This document shows positions 38,994-47,839 of a stretch of 64,000 bases of DNA, piece by piece. The position numbers and the translations under genes were made by a program. A model generated the notes under the pieces. It saw only the letters and a list, made by a program, of their open reading frames with translations, ran no database searches and was not told where the DNA came from. The first letter of the stretch is position 1; each line of letters begins with the position of its first letter. The DNA comes from Colwellia sp. 12G3 (lineage in GTDB: Bacteria; Pseudomonadota; Gammaproteobacteria; Enterobacterales; Alteromonadaceae), in assembly GCF_002836775.1 (NCBI RefSeq), contig NZ_PJAQ01000066.1, positions 1 through 64,000 on the forward strand, written 5' to 3'.

Positions 38994-41696
38994 ATGAATC
39001 CTATGTCATGGGTTTTCGGTTGCACGTTGGCTATTTTTTTACTTACTGGGTGTAATGAACAGGCAATAAGTACAGATGAACAAATCGATCCCGTCTTAGT
39101 CGAATACCCTGTTGTTTATATTGAGCGCAGTATCAATCAAGCGATTGAGGACAATACTACTCCAGTCGAATTTTCTGCGCGTAATCCTGCCGAGTTTAAT
39201 GCAGGTGCTCGACTTATTGTAAAAAACAATGCTTTTGCTGACTCTCCTAGTACCATACTTACTGCCGATTTATTTGCGGATGAACAAGGCGTAAGCCAAG
39301 CTATTGATATTCGGGATTTAAGCGTATCGGCAGACGGGCAGTCATTTTTGGTGTCCATTAGAGCACCAGAAATAGCTGATGCCGATGAAAATGAACAACC
39401 TAAGTGGAATATCTGGCGCTATCAACTAAGTGATAAAAGCTTTCAACCCATAATAAGCAGCGAGATAGTTGCTGAGCAGGGCGATGACCTTATGGCGTCT
39501 TTTTTGCCCGATGGTCGCATTATTTTTGCTTCAACACGACAGCGTTTATCTCGGGCTATATTATTAGATGAAGGTAAGCCGCAATACACTGCAATGAATG
39601 AAACAGGGCAAGATTCAGCCTTTAATATTCATATCATGCAAGCTGATGGTAGCGATATTAAGCAAGTTAGTTTTAATATGAGTCACGACTTCTATCCTTT
39701 AGTTTTACAAGATGGTCGAATTTTATATAGTCGTTGGGATAATATGGGCGGCATTAATAAAATTAATTTATACCGCATGAATCCAGACGGTACTGATAAT
39801 CAATTGATTTATGGCTGGCATTCACATCAATTGACGTTGGATGATGAAAACTACGATATTGAATTCGTTAAACCTCAACAAATGCCTAATGGCGAAATTC
39901 TGATGTTACTGGCTTCAACAGATGATGAGCTTTATCAAAAAAGACCGGTATTGATAAATATTGAACAATTTATCGATAACCAACAAGCGTTGACTAATGA
40001 AACATCAGCCATCTCTGTACAATCAGCGGCACAAAAAGATCTATTTACCGATAGCCTCTATAACTTTAACTTCTCTGAGGAAATTAATACGGCTGGCAGA
40101 TTAAGCCATTTATATCCTTTGCCTGATAGTAGCGAGCGTTACCTATTAAGTTGGGATTTATGTCGAGTTATCGTTGAGGGTGAAATAAAAGCTTGTGGGC
40201 AATTATCAAAAGACCAGTTAGCACAAGAAGGACTTGAATTAGCATCCCCTTGGTATGAGTTGTGGCTTTATAATAGCAAAACGAATACTCAGCAAATTGT
40301 TGCTAAAACGACTGAGGGGAATATGCTCAGTGAAGCTATTGTTATGCAAGCAACCGATAACCCTGCAGCTTTTATTGCTGATAAATCTTTTGGCGCTGGG
40401 CTAATCGCTGAATTAGCTAATGAGCAAGCAGCTGCGATTCATATTCGCAGTGTTTATGATATGGATGGTGTTGATTCATCAATACAACCGAGCAATCCGC
40501 AAGGTATTCTTACGTTAAAAGACCCCTCATTAACTAAAGCGGAAGATTTGCCTGCACGATTTTTACGTATTGTTCGCGGCGTGCCGCTACCGCCAAGAGA
40601 AGTTAAACAGATAAGTAATACTGATTTTGGCCGAAGTCGAAATCAACTGATGCGAGAAATCGTTGGTTATACACCCATTCAGCCAGACGGTTCAGTTAAG
40701 GTGAAAATTCCAGCTAATGTACCACTTGCTATCAGTATTCTTGATGCTAATGGACAGCGCATTGGTGGCAGACACAGGCAATGGATAAGTGTTAATGCAG
40801 GGGAAACGTTAGAGTGTCATGGCTGTCATAGCCAACAAAGTGAATTACCACACGGTAGACTCGAGGCTCAACCTGCTAGCATTAATGCTGGCGCTAATCC
40901 CGGCGGTGTTGCTTTTACCAATGCCACCCCAGACATTATTCCTTTGCTAGCACAAACTATGGCTGAAGCCGATGAAATGCTTAATGGTTTAGCTCAACTT
41001 TCAGCAGATATTCATTATCTTGATAAGTGGAGTAATCCTGATGTTTCTACGCTAAACCCTGAAATAAACTACAGTTATCAAGAATTATTAACACAAGCGC
41101 CAGCAGGAGCTGACTGTTTTACTAATTGGAACGCCTACTGTCGATTACAAATTAACTATGTCGATAACATCCAACCTTTATGGCAGCTAACTCGACAAGT
41201 CTTTGATGAACAAACAGCAGAATTACTCAGTGATAATACCTGCTCAAGTTGTCACGGTCCGCTTGATAGCGATAACTTAGCACAAGTTCCTGCAGGTCAG
41301 TTAGATCTCAGTGATAGTGTTTCTGTCGATGAGGTGGATCATTTAACGGCTTACCGTGAATTATTATTTAACGATTCAGAACAAGAAGTCATTGAAGGCA
41401 TAGTGGTTGATAAGTTAATTGAAGTACTCGATGATAATGGCAATATTGTATTTGAGGTTGATGCGCAAGGAGAGTTAATTCTTGATACACAGGGGAATCC
41501 TATTCCGGTACTAACCAATGTTACTATTCCCGCTATTTTATCAACTAATGGTGCACTGCAAAGTCGTCGTTTTTTTCAGTTATTTCTCGAAGGAAGGCAT
41601 GAGGGGATGTTGTCTGGCCATGAGTTAAAGCTACTTAGTGAGTGGCTTGATATCGGCGGTCAGTATTATAACACGCCTTTTTATAGCCAAGATTAA
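38994..41696 (+). CDS. HzsA-related lipoprotein with CxxCH motifs
   Basis: A 900-residue lipoprotein (lipobox LLTGC near 17-21). The N-terminal two-thirds hold TolB/PD40-like propeller repeats (FLPDGRIIFASTRQR, LQDGRILYSRWDN, MPNGEILMLLAST). The C-terminal part has two haem-type motifs, CHGCH (608-612) and CSSCH (750-754), in the order seen in proteins related to hydrazine synthase alpha subunits. Hydrazine synthesis is not implied: the other Hzs subunits are missing and such relatives occur widely. It heads the 11-gene plus-strand run, 8 bp before the first barrel gene. Confidence 0.75.
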   Translation: MNPMSWVFGCTLAIFLLTGCNEQAISTDEQIDPVLVEYPVVYIERSINQAIEDNTTPVEFSARNPAEFNAGARLIVKNNAFADSPSTILTADLFADEQGVSQAIDIRDLSVSADGQSFLVSIRAPEIADADENEQPKWNIWRYQLSDKSFQPIISSEIVAEQGDDLMASFLPDGRIIFASTRQRLSRAILLDEGKPQYTAMNETGQDSAFNIHIMQADGSDIKQVSFNMSHDFYPLVLQDGRILYSRWDNMGGINKINLYRMNPDGTDNQLIYGWHSHQLTLDDENYDIEFVKPQQMPNGEILMLLASTDDELYQKRPVLINIEQFIDNQQALTNETSAISVQSAAQKDLFTDSLYNFNFSEEINTAGRLSHLYPLPDSSERYLLSWDLCRVIVEGEIKACGQLSKDQLAQEGLELASPWYELWLYNSKTNTQQIVAKTTEGNMLSEAIVMQATDNPAAFIADKSFGAGLIAELANEQAAAIHIRSVYDMDGVDSSIQPSNPQGILTLKDPSLTKAEDLPARFLRIVRGVPLPPREVKQISNTDFGRSRNQLMREIVGYTPIQPDGSVKVKIPANVPLAISILDANGQRIGGRHRQWISVNAGETLECHGCHSQQSELPHGRLEAQPASINAGANPGGVAFTNATPDIIPLLAQTMAEADEMLNGLAQLSADIHYLDKWSNPDVSTLNPEINYSYQELLTQAPAGADCFTNWNAYCRLQINYVDNIQPLWQLTRQVFDEQTAELLSDNTCSSCHGPLDSDNLAQVPAGQLDLSDSVSVDEVDHLTAYRELLFNDSEQEVIEGIVVDKLIEVLDDNGNIVFEVDAQGELILDTQGNPIPVLTNVTIPAILSTNGALQSRRFFQLFLEGRHEGMLSGHELKLLSEWLDIGGQYYNTPFYSQD

Positions 41697-41704
41697 GTGA
41701 ATAA

Positions 41705-42490
41705 ATGACCTTCTTATATTTAAATAAACCTAAAAATCGCTCTTTATCGCAAATAGCTCAAACGTTATTGTGCCTACTTGTCTGCTTTTTCTGCGGTAAA
41801 GTGTTGGCTGAAGAGGTCGATACAAACGCCTTATTAATTGAGGTTGCCTTTGTTGAGTTGCATTCAGGTCCGGGTGTTGGTTATCCAGTTTTGCATGTGG
41901 TTGAAAAAGGGGAGTATTTAACGGTACAAGTAAAACGCACGAGTTGGCTTAAAGTTACTGACAAACGTAACAATACCGGTTGGCTTCATCAAGATGAGTT
42001 ATTGGGCTTAACGACACAGCAAGGTGAAAAGCTAACCAGTGCTGAAATATCATGGCGTGATTTTCAAGACAGACATTATGAAGCTGGCGTTATGTATGGC
42101 GACTTTGCTGGTGCACACTTTTATAATGCTCAATTCGCCTATCTTTTTACCTCAGTCTTTAGTGGTGAGGTTTCGGTAGGTAAAGCATTAGGCACTATTT
42201 CAGATAGCGATTTATATGAAGCTATGTTGATTAGTCAGCCAATGCCCGAATTATTTATTTCCCCTTACATTGGTATTGGCGGGGGGGTTATTAAAACTAA
42301 GCCGCATAGTGTCTTAGCGGATAGTGAAAAGCGTCAAGATACCTTAATGAGTGCAGCCTTTGGCTTGAAATATCACTTAGCGCGAAACTTCTTATTACGA
42401 GCAGAATACAAGTATTCGTTAGTCTTAACGGATAGAGATGACAATGAAGAGATTAAAGTATGGAAATTAGGTTTCAGCGTATTCTTTTAG
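41705..42490 (+). CDS. SH3-domain outer-membrane beta-barrel protein (GltA/B-like)
   Basis: A 261-residue exported protein: signal (LLCLLVCFFCGKVLA), a bacterial SH3 domain (about 37-92; VAFVELHSGPGVGYPVLHVV...WLKVTD..NTGWLH), then a small beta-barrel with alternating hydrophobic strands, ending in the outer-membrane-type KLGFSVFF. The barrel looks like the family shared by Myxococcus and some gammaproteobacteria (OMP_myx_plus). SH3 domains often bind peptidoglycan or peptides. It overlaps the next, related barrel gene by 31 bp. Confidence 0.75.
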   Translation: MTFLYLNKPKNRSLSQIAQTLLCLLVCFFCGKVLAEEVDTNALLIEVAFVELHSGPGVGYPVLHVVEKGEYLTVQVKRTSWLKVTDKRNNTGWLHQDELLGLTTQQGEKLTSAEISWRDFQDRHYEAGVMYGDFAGAHFYNAQFAYLFTSVFSGEVSVGKALGTISDSDLYEAMLISQPMPELFISPYIGIGGGVIKTKPHSVLADSEKRQDTLMSAAFGLKYHLARNFLLRAEYKYSLVLTDRDDNEEIKVWKLGFSVFF

Positions 42491-43158
42491 TAACACTATT
42501 AGGTTTACTGGTAAGTGTTTTTTTGGTTGCACCAACAAAAGCTAATGAGTCTGTAGGGCTTGTTCTGTTCAGTGAAGACTCAACAAGTGATGCTTCTGTC
42601 ATTAATAGTAATGTTGATGTCGATGTTGAAAGACGAACGGTACTGGAAGATATCCTCGATAATGAGAATTTTGAGCTGGGCGTGCAAGTAGGCGTTATGT
42701 CGATTGAAGATTTTGAAACTAACGCTTGGGTAAGTGCTCACTTCGCTTATCATATCACTGAATTCTTCTATGCTAAAGCACGTTATGGACAATCAGAGGC
42801 GGGTCAAACGAGTTTTGAAAAGCTCGTTAACGTACCGCCGTTACTCACTGATGAACAAAGAAAGCTAAGTTATTATGGTTTGAGTATTGGTTACAATTTA
42901 ATGCCAGGTGAAGTTTTCCTTGGTAGAGACTTTGCGCTTAACAGTGTTTTTTCTATTGAATTAGGTGGTGGTACAACGGAGTTTGCCGGCGATGAAAAAT
43001 TCACCGTTAACCTTGGTGCTAATTATCGGGTATTTCTAACTGATTGGCTCACTTGGGATATTGGTATGAGTGACTATATTTTTGATACGACTATTACCGG
43101 TGAAAGTAAGACCAGTCATAATTTGAATTTCACCACGGGCTTTGCTTTTTACTTCTAG
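42460..43158 (+). CDS. Outer-membrane beta-barrel protein (GltA/B-like paralogue)
   Basis: A 232-residue barrel protein with a signal (ILLVTLLGLLVSVFLVAPTKA). The strand pattern (FELGVQVGVMS, AHFAYHITEFFYAKARYG, and a terminal LNFTTGFAFYF with C-terminal aromatic) parallels the preceding protein but lacks the SH3 domain. Two adjacent barrels of this kind match GltA and GltB of the Myxococcus gliding machine. The start lies inside the upstream gene, implying coupled translation. Confidence 0.75.
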   Translation: MEIRFQRILLVTLLGLLVSVFLVAPTKANESVGLVLFSEDSTSDASVINSNVDVDVERRTVLEDILDNENFELGVQVGVMSIEDFETNAWVSAHFAYHITEFFYAKARYGQSEAGQTSFEKLVNVPPLLTDEQRKLSYYGLSIGYNLMPGEVFLGRDFALNSVFSIELGGGTTEFAGDEKFTVNLGANYRVFLTDWLTWDIGMSDYIFDTTITGESKTSHNLNFTTGFAFYF

Positions 43159-43208
43159 TGCCATTTAGTTAAGTAAAGGCCGTTAATTAACTTTTAAGGA
43201 TAAGTTTA

Positions 43209-43733
43209 ATGATTACATTCTCTAAGATGAAACCTCAAATTAAAACGCTGCTAACGAAAAGTTTACTGGTGAGTTTTTTGTTTATCGCCACTAGTGTTAA
43301 CGCCTTAGAAATAGGACAGCCAGCGCCAGACTTTACCTTAAAAAGTATGGCAGGCGCTAACCTTAAGTTAACCGAGCAGCGTGGTAAAATAATAGTCATC
43401 AATTTCTGGGCTTCTTGGTGTGGACCATGCCGTACAGAAATGCCTGTGTTACAAAAATTTTATGACAAATACCAAGATTTAGGCGTTTCTGTTTGGGGTG
43501 TTAATGTTGAACAAGAAAATCAAGCCGGACGAGATTTCTTAGCTGACTTGAACCTAAGCTTCCCGATACTTTTTGATGCCAGTAATACTATCTCGGCAAT
43601 GTACCAAGTTGAAGCTATGCCAACGACTATCATTGTCGATAGAGATGGTTTGGTTAGATATGCTTTTAAAGGCTACAAACCCGGTTATGAAAAAAAATAT
43701 GCAAAAGCGATTAAAAAGCTGATCAGAGAATAA
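43209..43733 (+). CDS. TlpA-like periplasmic thioredoxin
   Basis: 174 residues with an N-terminal signal (LLVSFLFIATSVNA) and a TlpA/ResA-type thioredoxin fold: PAPDFTLKSM, active site WCGPC (Cys71 and Cys74) and the cis-Pro loop EAMPTTIIVD. Such proteins reduce haem-binding CxxCH cysteines or disulfides outside the cytoplasm. With four CxxCH-related proteins nearby, help in c-type haem attachment is a reasonable guess. It is followed with no gap by the DUF4266 gene. Confidence 0.88.
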   Translation: MITFSKMKPQIKTLLTKSLLVSFLFIATSVNALEIGQPAPDFTLKSMAGANLKLTEQRGKIIVINFWASWCGPCRTEMPVLQKFYDKYQDLGVSVWGVNVEQENQAGRDFLADLNLSFPILFDASNTISAMYQVEAMPTTIIVDRDGLVRYAFKGYKPGYEKKYAKAIKKLIRE

Positions 43734-43985
43734 ATGATGTGCAAGATGATAAAACTCACATTACTCCGCACTTTACTTTGCTGCAGCGTATTCAGTGTAG
43801 CGGGCTGTGCAAGTATTAACATTGAACCTTGGGTCAAACCTTATGAGCGACAAAACTTAGCGGATCCTATTATGAGCAATAATCGCCATCCTATTGCCAA
43901 TATGCACATTGCTCATGTGTATGAAGCAAGAGAATCTTCAAGAGGTGCTGAAGGTACTGGTGGAGGCGGTTGTGGGTGTAATTAG
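43734..43985 (+). CDS. DUF4266-like small lipoprotein with a GGGGCGCN tail
   Basis: An 83-residue lipoprotein (lipobox SVAGC) with the core EPWVKPYERQNLADPIM and the unusual Gly/Cys C-terminus GTGGGGCGCN. It begins at the base after the thioredoxin stop and is followed one base later by the DUF3570 gene, a DUF4266-DUF3570 pairing I recall from other bacteria. The Cys-rich tail could bind metal or be modified. The core and tail make the family call fairly safe; the function is unknown. Confidence 0.8.
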   Translation: MMCKMIKLTLLRTLLCCSVFSVAGCASINIEPWVKPYERQNLADPIMSNNRHPIANMHIAHVYEARESSRGAEGTGGGGCGCN

Positions 43986-43986
43986 T

Positions 43987-45129
43987 ATGCGTTCGGTATT
44001 ACTGTGCTTTATTGTCAGCTTACTGGTTATGGGCATCACAAGTAAACAAACGCTAGCGGCTGTTTTACAAGCTGACCGTGTTGATGTGCTTTATCATAGC
44101 TACGATGGCGGCGGCATGAAAATCGATGGTCCGGCAATATTACTGCGTAAAAAGACCAGTGAAACATTGGCTGTTTCGGCTTATTACTATGTCGATAGCA
44201 TATCGTCGGCCTCTGTCGATGTTATGAGTACGGCAAGTCCTTATACTGAAAAGCGTAAAGAAGCACAGTTAGGCCTTGAGTATTTGCATGAAAAAACCTT
44301 GATGGATATCAGCGTTAGGCAAAGTGATGAAAGTGACTATTTAGCTAAATCAGTAAACCTCAATATTTCACAAGATACCTTTGGTGATTTAACCAACTTA
44401 AGCTTAGGGCTTGCTTATAGCGATAATGAAATAAAACGTAATGGCGATGAGTTTTTTGCTGAGCAAAGTCAGCAATATCGTTTAAGAGCTGGCATCAGTC
44501 AAATATTAACGCGCAACTTATCAATGAACGTAAACTTTGAAGCGGTTGCCGATGAAGGGTATTTAAATAACCCTTATCGCAGTGTCCGTTATGTTGATAA
44601 TACTCAGCCCTCAGGTGTTGGTTATCAAAGTGAGGTTTACCCTAATACGCGTAATTCTTTTGCGAGTAAAATTTCAGCCAGTTATTACCTTCCCTATAGA
44701 GCCGCACTTTTTGTTCATTACCGCTATTTTAGTGATAGCTGGCAAATAGATGCCACAGATGTTGAGTTTTCTTATCGGCACCCCATAGCGGAAGTTTTTG
44801 AAATCGAACTGAAAGTAAGACATTACCAACAAAGCCAAGCAAGTTTTTATAGTGATCTTTTTGCTTATCGTGATGCACAGAATTATTTGGCCAGAGATAA
44901 AGAGCTGAGTGAATTTGAAGATCTTACCTTTGGCTTAGGTTTGACCTATCTAGTGCCGCAAAAGTATTCTTTTGGTGATTTACGCTCTGAAGCTTCATTG
45001 CAATGGGATTATATTAAATTCGATTATAAGAATTTTAGAGATCCCACTGCTGGCGAAGTTATAGGCACAGAGCCTCTTTATGGTTTTTCAGCGAATGTTA
45101 TTAGGATTTTTTATAGCCTTTATTTTTAA
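43987..45129 (+). CDS. DUF3570-like outer-membrane beta-barrel protein
   Basis: About 380 residues from the ATG at 43987, which begins a proper signal (LLCFIVSLLVMGITSKQTLA); an ATG at 43894 in the same frame would run through the DUF4266 gene and is rejected. The remainder is a series of amphipathic beta strands (LGLEYLHEKTLMDISVRQ, ASYYLPYRAALFVHYRYF) ending in the outer-membrane-type FYSLYF. It probably forms the outer-membrane partner of the DUF4266 lipoprotein. Transport or electron-transfer roles are speculation. Confidence 0.82.
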   Translation: MRSVLLCFIVSLLVMGITSKQTLAAVLQADRVDVLYHSYDGGGMKIDGPAILLRKKTSETLAVSAYYYVDSISSASVDVMSTASPYTEKRKEAQLGLEYLHEKTLMDISVRQSDESDYLAKSVNLNISQDTFGDLTNLSLGLAYSDNEIKRNGDEFFAEQSQQYRLRAGISQILTRNLSMNVNFEAVADEGYLNNPYRSVRYVDNTQPSGVGYQSEVYPNTRNSFASKISASYYLPYRAALFVHYRYFSDSWQIDATDVEFSYRHPIAEVFEIELKVRHYQQSQASFYSDLFAYRDAQNYLARDKELSEFEDLTFGLGLTYLVPQKYSFGDLRSEASLQWDYIKFDYKNFRDPTAGEVIGTEPLYGFSANVIRIFYSLYF

Positions 45130-45169
45130 AGGTTTTTAAGGACATTTTAAGGTTCCCCTTAGGTATTGA

Positions 45170-45724
45170 ATGTATATGAAATTATGTAACGTGTTTAAAA
45201 TAATCATCACAATGGCGTTTTCCTTGGCGTTTAGTAGCAATGTATTTGCTGAAGAAAAGCAAGCCGTAGGCTCTAGTAGTGACTTAGCACAGCAACTTGA
45301 ACAATTAAAATCACAAGTACTGCAACTTAATCGAGAGCTATTTATCTTGGAGGAAGATTTACTGTTTCCTGCGAGTACTCAAGTTGCACTGTTTGTTTCT
45401 GTCGATACGGGCCAATTTTTTGCCATTGATAGTGTTGAAGTAAAAATTAACGATAAAGACGTTGCCGGATTTTTATATACCAAACGACAACGTGAAGCAT
45501 TAGAGCAGGGGGGCATTCAAAAGCTTTATTTGGGTAATTTGAAAATAGGGCAGTATCAATTAACCGCAATCTTTACCGGTGTTGACTCAGAGGGGCGCAT
45601 GGTAAAAAGAGCTGCTGAGTACCAGTTTGAAAAAGATGATGAAGCGTTGATGATTGAACTTAAAGTCGTTGATAATACTAAAACGTATAGAAGCCAAGTT
45701 GTTGTTGAAGAGTGGGTTTTATAA
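45170..45724 (+). CDS. Exported coiled-coil/beta-sandwich protein
   Basis: 184 residues: a signal (IIITMAFSLAFSSNVFA), a short coiled coil (about 37-60; DLAQQLEQLKSQVLQLNRELFILEEDL) and an Ig-like C-domain (VALFVSVDTGQFFAIDSVEVKIN...KIGQYQLTAIFTG). It has no name I can give. Its place, 6 bp before the first TPR gene, makes it a probable periplasmic part of the same envelope complex. Confidence 0.7.
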   Translation: MYMKLCNVFKIIITMAFSLAFSSNVFAEEKQAVGSSSDLAQQLEQLKSQVLQLNRELFILEEDLLFPASTQVALFVSVDTGQFFAIDSVEVKINDKDVAGFLYTKRQREALEQGGIQKLYLGNLKIGQYQLTAIFTGVDSEGRMVKRAAEYQFEKDDEALMIELKVVDNTKTYRSQVVVEEWVL

Positions 45725-45730
45725 TTTACT

Positions 45731-47839
45731 ATGCGCATTAAAGAAAACTTTACTGTATTGGTTACATTGTTGCTGCTGCTCTTATCCAGTCAAGTAACCC
45801 CAGCCTATAGCCAAAATGACCTCAATGATGAAAGTGAAAAAATCGGTCAAAGTGATGAAAGTAAAGTCGTTATCAAAACAGATCTACAAGATAAGCATTA
45901 CCGCCAAGCACTGTATTTTTACTTTCAAGATGATCAGAGTCAGGCACTATCTCAAGTAGAGCAAAGTAAGGCGAAATTAACTACCCTAGATAGTCGTTCC
46001 GCGCTATTCGAAGCGGGTTTACAACTTTCGGTGGGTTTATTACAACAAGCGAAAACAACATTAGTTAATTTTGATAGTCTACTAACGACTGAAAAACAGT
46101 CTGGCAAGCGTAGCGAGCAATCAGCGAAAGCGGGTGAGTTACGACTCATCGCTTTACTTTCATTAAGCAATCAATATCTCTCGCACGGAGACACTAGCCA
46201 AGCAAGGGATACCTTAGCAAGAATTGAGTCTGTTTCATCGACTTATTACCAAGAATACCATGTGCTCAATCAACTGGCTTATTGGCCTGATAACAGCAGT
46301 GTATTAATAGCTAAACCGGCAGCACAAGCTAATGCAAGTTCTCCGTATATTCAGTTAAATGAGGCATTAAGGCTAATTGAATTGTCAGAGTATGATTTAG
46401 CTATTACCGCATTAACAACCATTAAAATAACAACATGGCATCAAGAGCAAGATAACTTTTGGAAGCGTTTATTTTTGGATGAGGCTAGCTTTTCTTCCCG
46501 AAGTGATGAAAAAGAAATGGCCGTATTGCAAGGGCAAGCGATTCAAGATTATGCGCAGTTGCTACTGGCACAAATATACATCAGCCAAGAGCGTTATGAC
46601 TTAGCTTTTAGTGAGTTAAAAGTGTTTCCTGAGCAAAGTCCCTACGCTGAGTCAGCGCTATTTTTATTCGCCTTTGCTAGCCAGCAGGTCGATCAATACG
46701 AAATTGCCTTTAATTTATTAAACTTACTTTATAAAAAGTATCCCTATTCTCAGCTTAGTTGGCAGTCTACTGAGTTAATGGCTCAGCAAGTGAGCGAGCA
46801 GCTATCACTTGCCCAAGGTGTTAGCGCTTATCAAACCGTGGAAAGTTTCTTTCTACAGCGTCAGCAAGATCTCGCTCAATTCTCTACAGCCTTTGACTAC
46901 AGCAGCAACCTACTTGATTTTTCACCATCGAAGCAGTTAAGTTCGGAACATCAATTAACTCAACAGAGCCATCATACTCCAGGGCAAACACGCGATTATC
47001 TTCCTCAGTCCGTTTGGTTACAGCAAGCATTATATGACGCAGAATTGGCTAGTTTATACCAAGGGCTAAGCTCTATTGATGAGCAAACCGAGCAATTACA
47101 AGCTTTAAGCGATAAAACAGTTTGGTTAGCTGAAATTATTACGCTTAATCAACAACGAAAGAAAAATATTATTGCAGCGCAAGAAACACGTGCGAAACAA
47201 GACGTGTTTGCACAGCTTAAAGATGAACGAGACCGTTTGGCTGAATTACTTGGCCAACAATTAGCGAATAAGCAAGGTTCAGCATTTGCGAATGCAGAAG
47301 AGAGTCAATGGCTTGATCGGATAGCAAGTAGCAATAACGCATTGACTAATATTGGTGATAAGAAAAACACGGAAGAATACAAACAACGGTTAGGAAGAGT
47401 GAAAGGTGTATTATCATGGCAACTAGCAGAGCAGTATCCTCAGCGCGCTTGGCAGCATAAAAAACAATTACAGCAATTAGATCATGCCATTGCTGGCGTT
47501 ATTACTCAGCAACAACAGGTTGTAAAAATTTCAAATACTCAAGACTCTCTCGAACTCAGTATTAAAAAGCATGATCAAAGTGTGCAACAGGTTAAGTTGC
47601 TATTAACGCAATTGTCTCAATTACGTGAACAGCTGAGCGTAAAAATAAGAGAAAAAGTGAGGCTTTATATTGATGAGCAGGGCGCTGTTTTAGCTGAACA
47701 CTTGCTAAGTACTCGTCAAGGTATGGCGAAAGTCTTAGAACGGATGGCGAGAGAAGATAAAAGATTATCTAATAAATTAGCGCCATCAGCTAAGTTAGCT
47801 GTTCCTGAAAAAGTATCGGCTATAGCGGGTGCTCATTAA
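45731..47839 (+). CDS. Periplasmic TPR/coiled-coil protein (GltC-like)
   Basis: 702 residues with an N-terminal signal (LLLLLSSQVTPAYS). The first half is TPR-like helical (KHYRQALYFYFQDDQSQALSQ; ERYDLAFSELKVFPEQ), the second half (about 430-690) is Gln/Glu-rich coiled coil (QQRKKNIIAAQETRAKQ; DERDRLAELLGQQLANKQ). Size and TPR content fit the GltC position of a Glt-like cluster, though sequence identity was not tested. The stop overlaps the next start (TAATG). Confidence 0.72.
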   Translation: MRIKENFTVLVTLLLLLLSSQVTPAYSQNDLNDESEKIGQSDESKVVIKTDLQDKHYRQALYFYFQDDQSQALSQVEQSKAKLTTLDSRSALFEAGLQLSVGLLQQAKTTLVNFDSLLTTEKQSGKRSEQSAKAGELRLIALLSLSNQYLSHGDTSQARDTLARIESVSSTYYQEYHVLNQLAYWPDNSSVLIAKPAAQANASSPYIQLNEALRLIELSEYDLAITALTTIKITTWHQEQDNFWKRLFLDEASFSSRSDEKEMAVLQGQAIQDYAQLLLAQIYISQERYDLAFSELKVFPEQSPYAESALFLFAFASQQVDQYEIAFNLLNLLYKKYPYSQLSWQSTELMAQQVSEQLSLAQGVSAYQTVESFFLQRQQDLAQFSTAFDYSSNLLDFSPSKQLSSEHQLTQQSHHTPGQTRDYLPQSVWLQQALYDAELASLYQGLSSIDEQTEQLQALSDKTVWLAEIITLNQQRKKNIIAAQETRAKQDVFAQLKDERDRLAELLGQQLANKQGSAFANAEESQWLDRIASSNNALTNIGDKKNTEEYKQRLGRVKGVLSWQLAEQYPQRAWQHKKQLQQLDHAIAGVITQQQQVVKISNTQDSLELSIKKHDQSVQQVKLLLTQLSQLREQLSVKIREKVRLYIDEQGAVLAEHLLSTRQGMAKVLERMAREDKRLSNKLAPSAKLAVPEKVSAIAGAH

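Noticed and set aside
38994..41696. Hydrazine synthase and anammox metabolism
   Set aside because: Only an HzsA-related architecture is present; HzsB/C and hydrazine dehydrogenase are missing and the organism is a gammaproteobacterium.
43894..43986. N-terminal extension of the DUF3570 protein from the ATG at 43894
   Set aside because: It would run through the DUF4266 gene in another frame; the ATG at 43987 opens a proper signal peptide.
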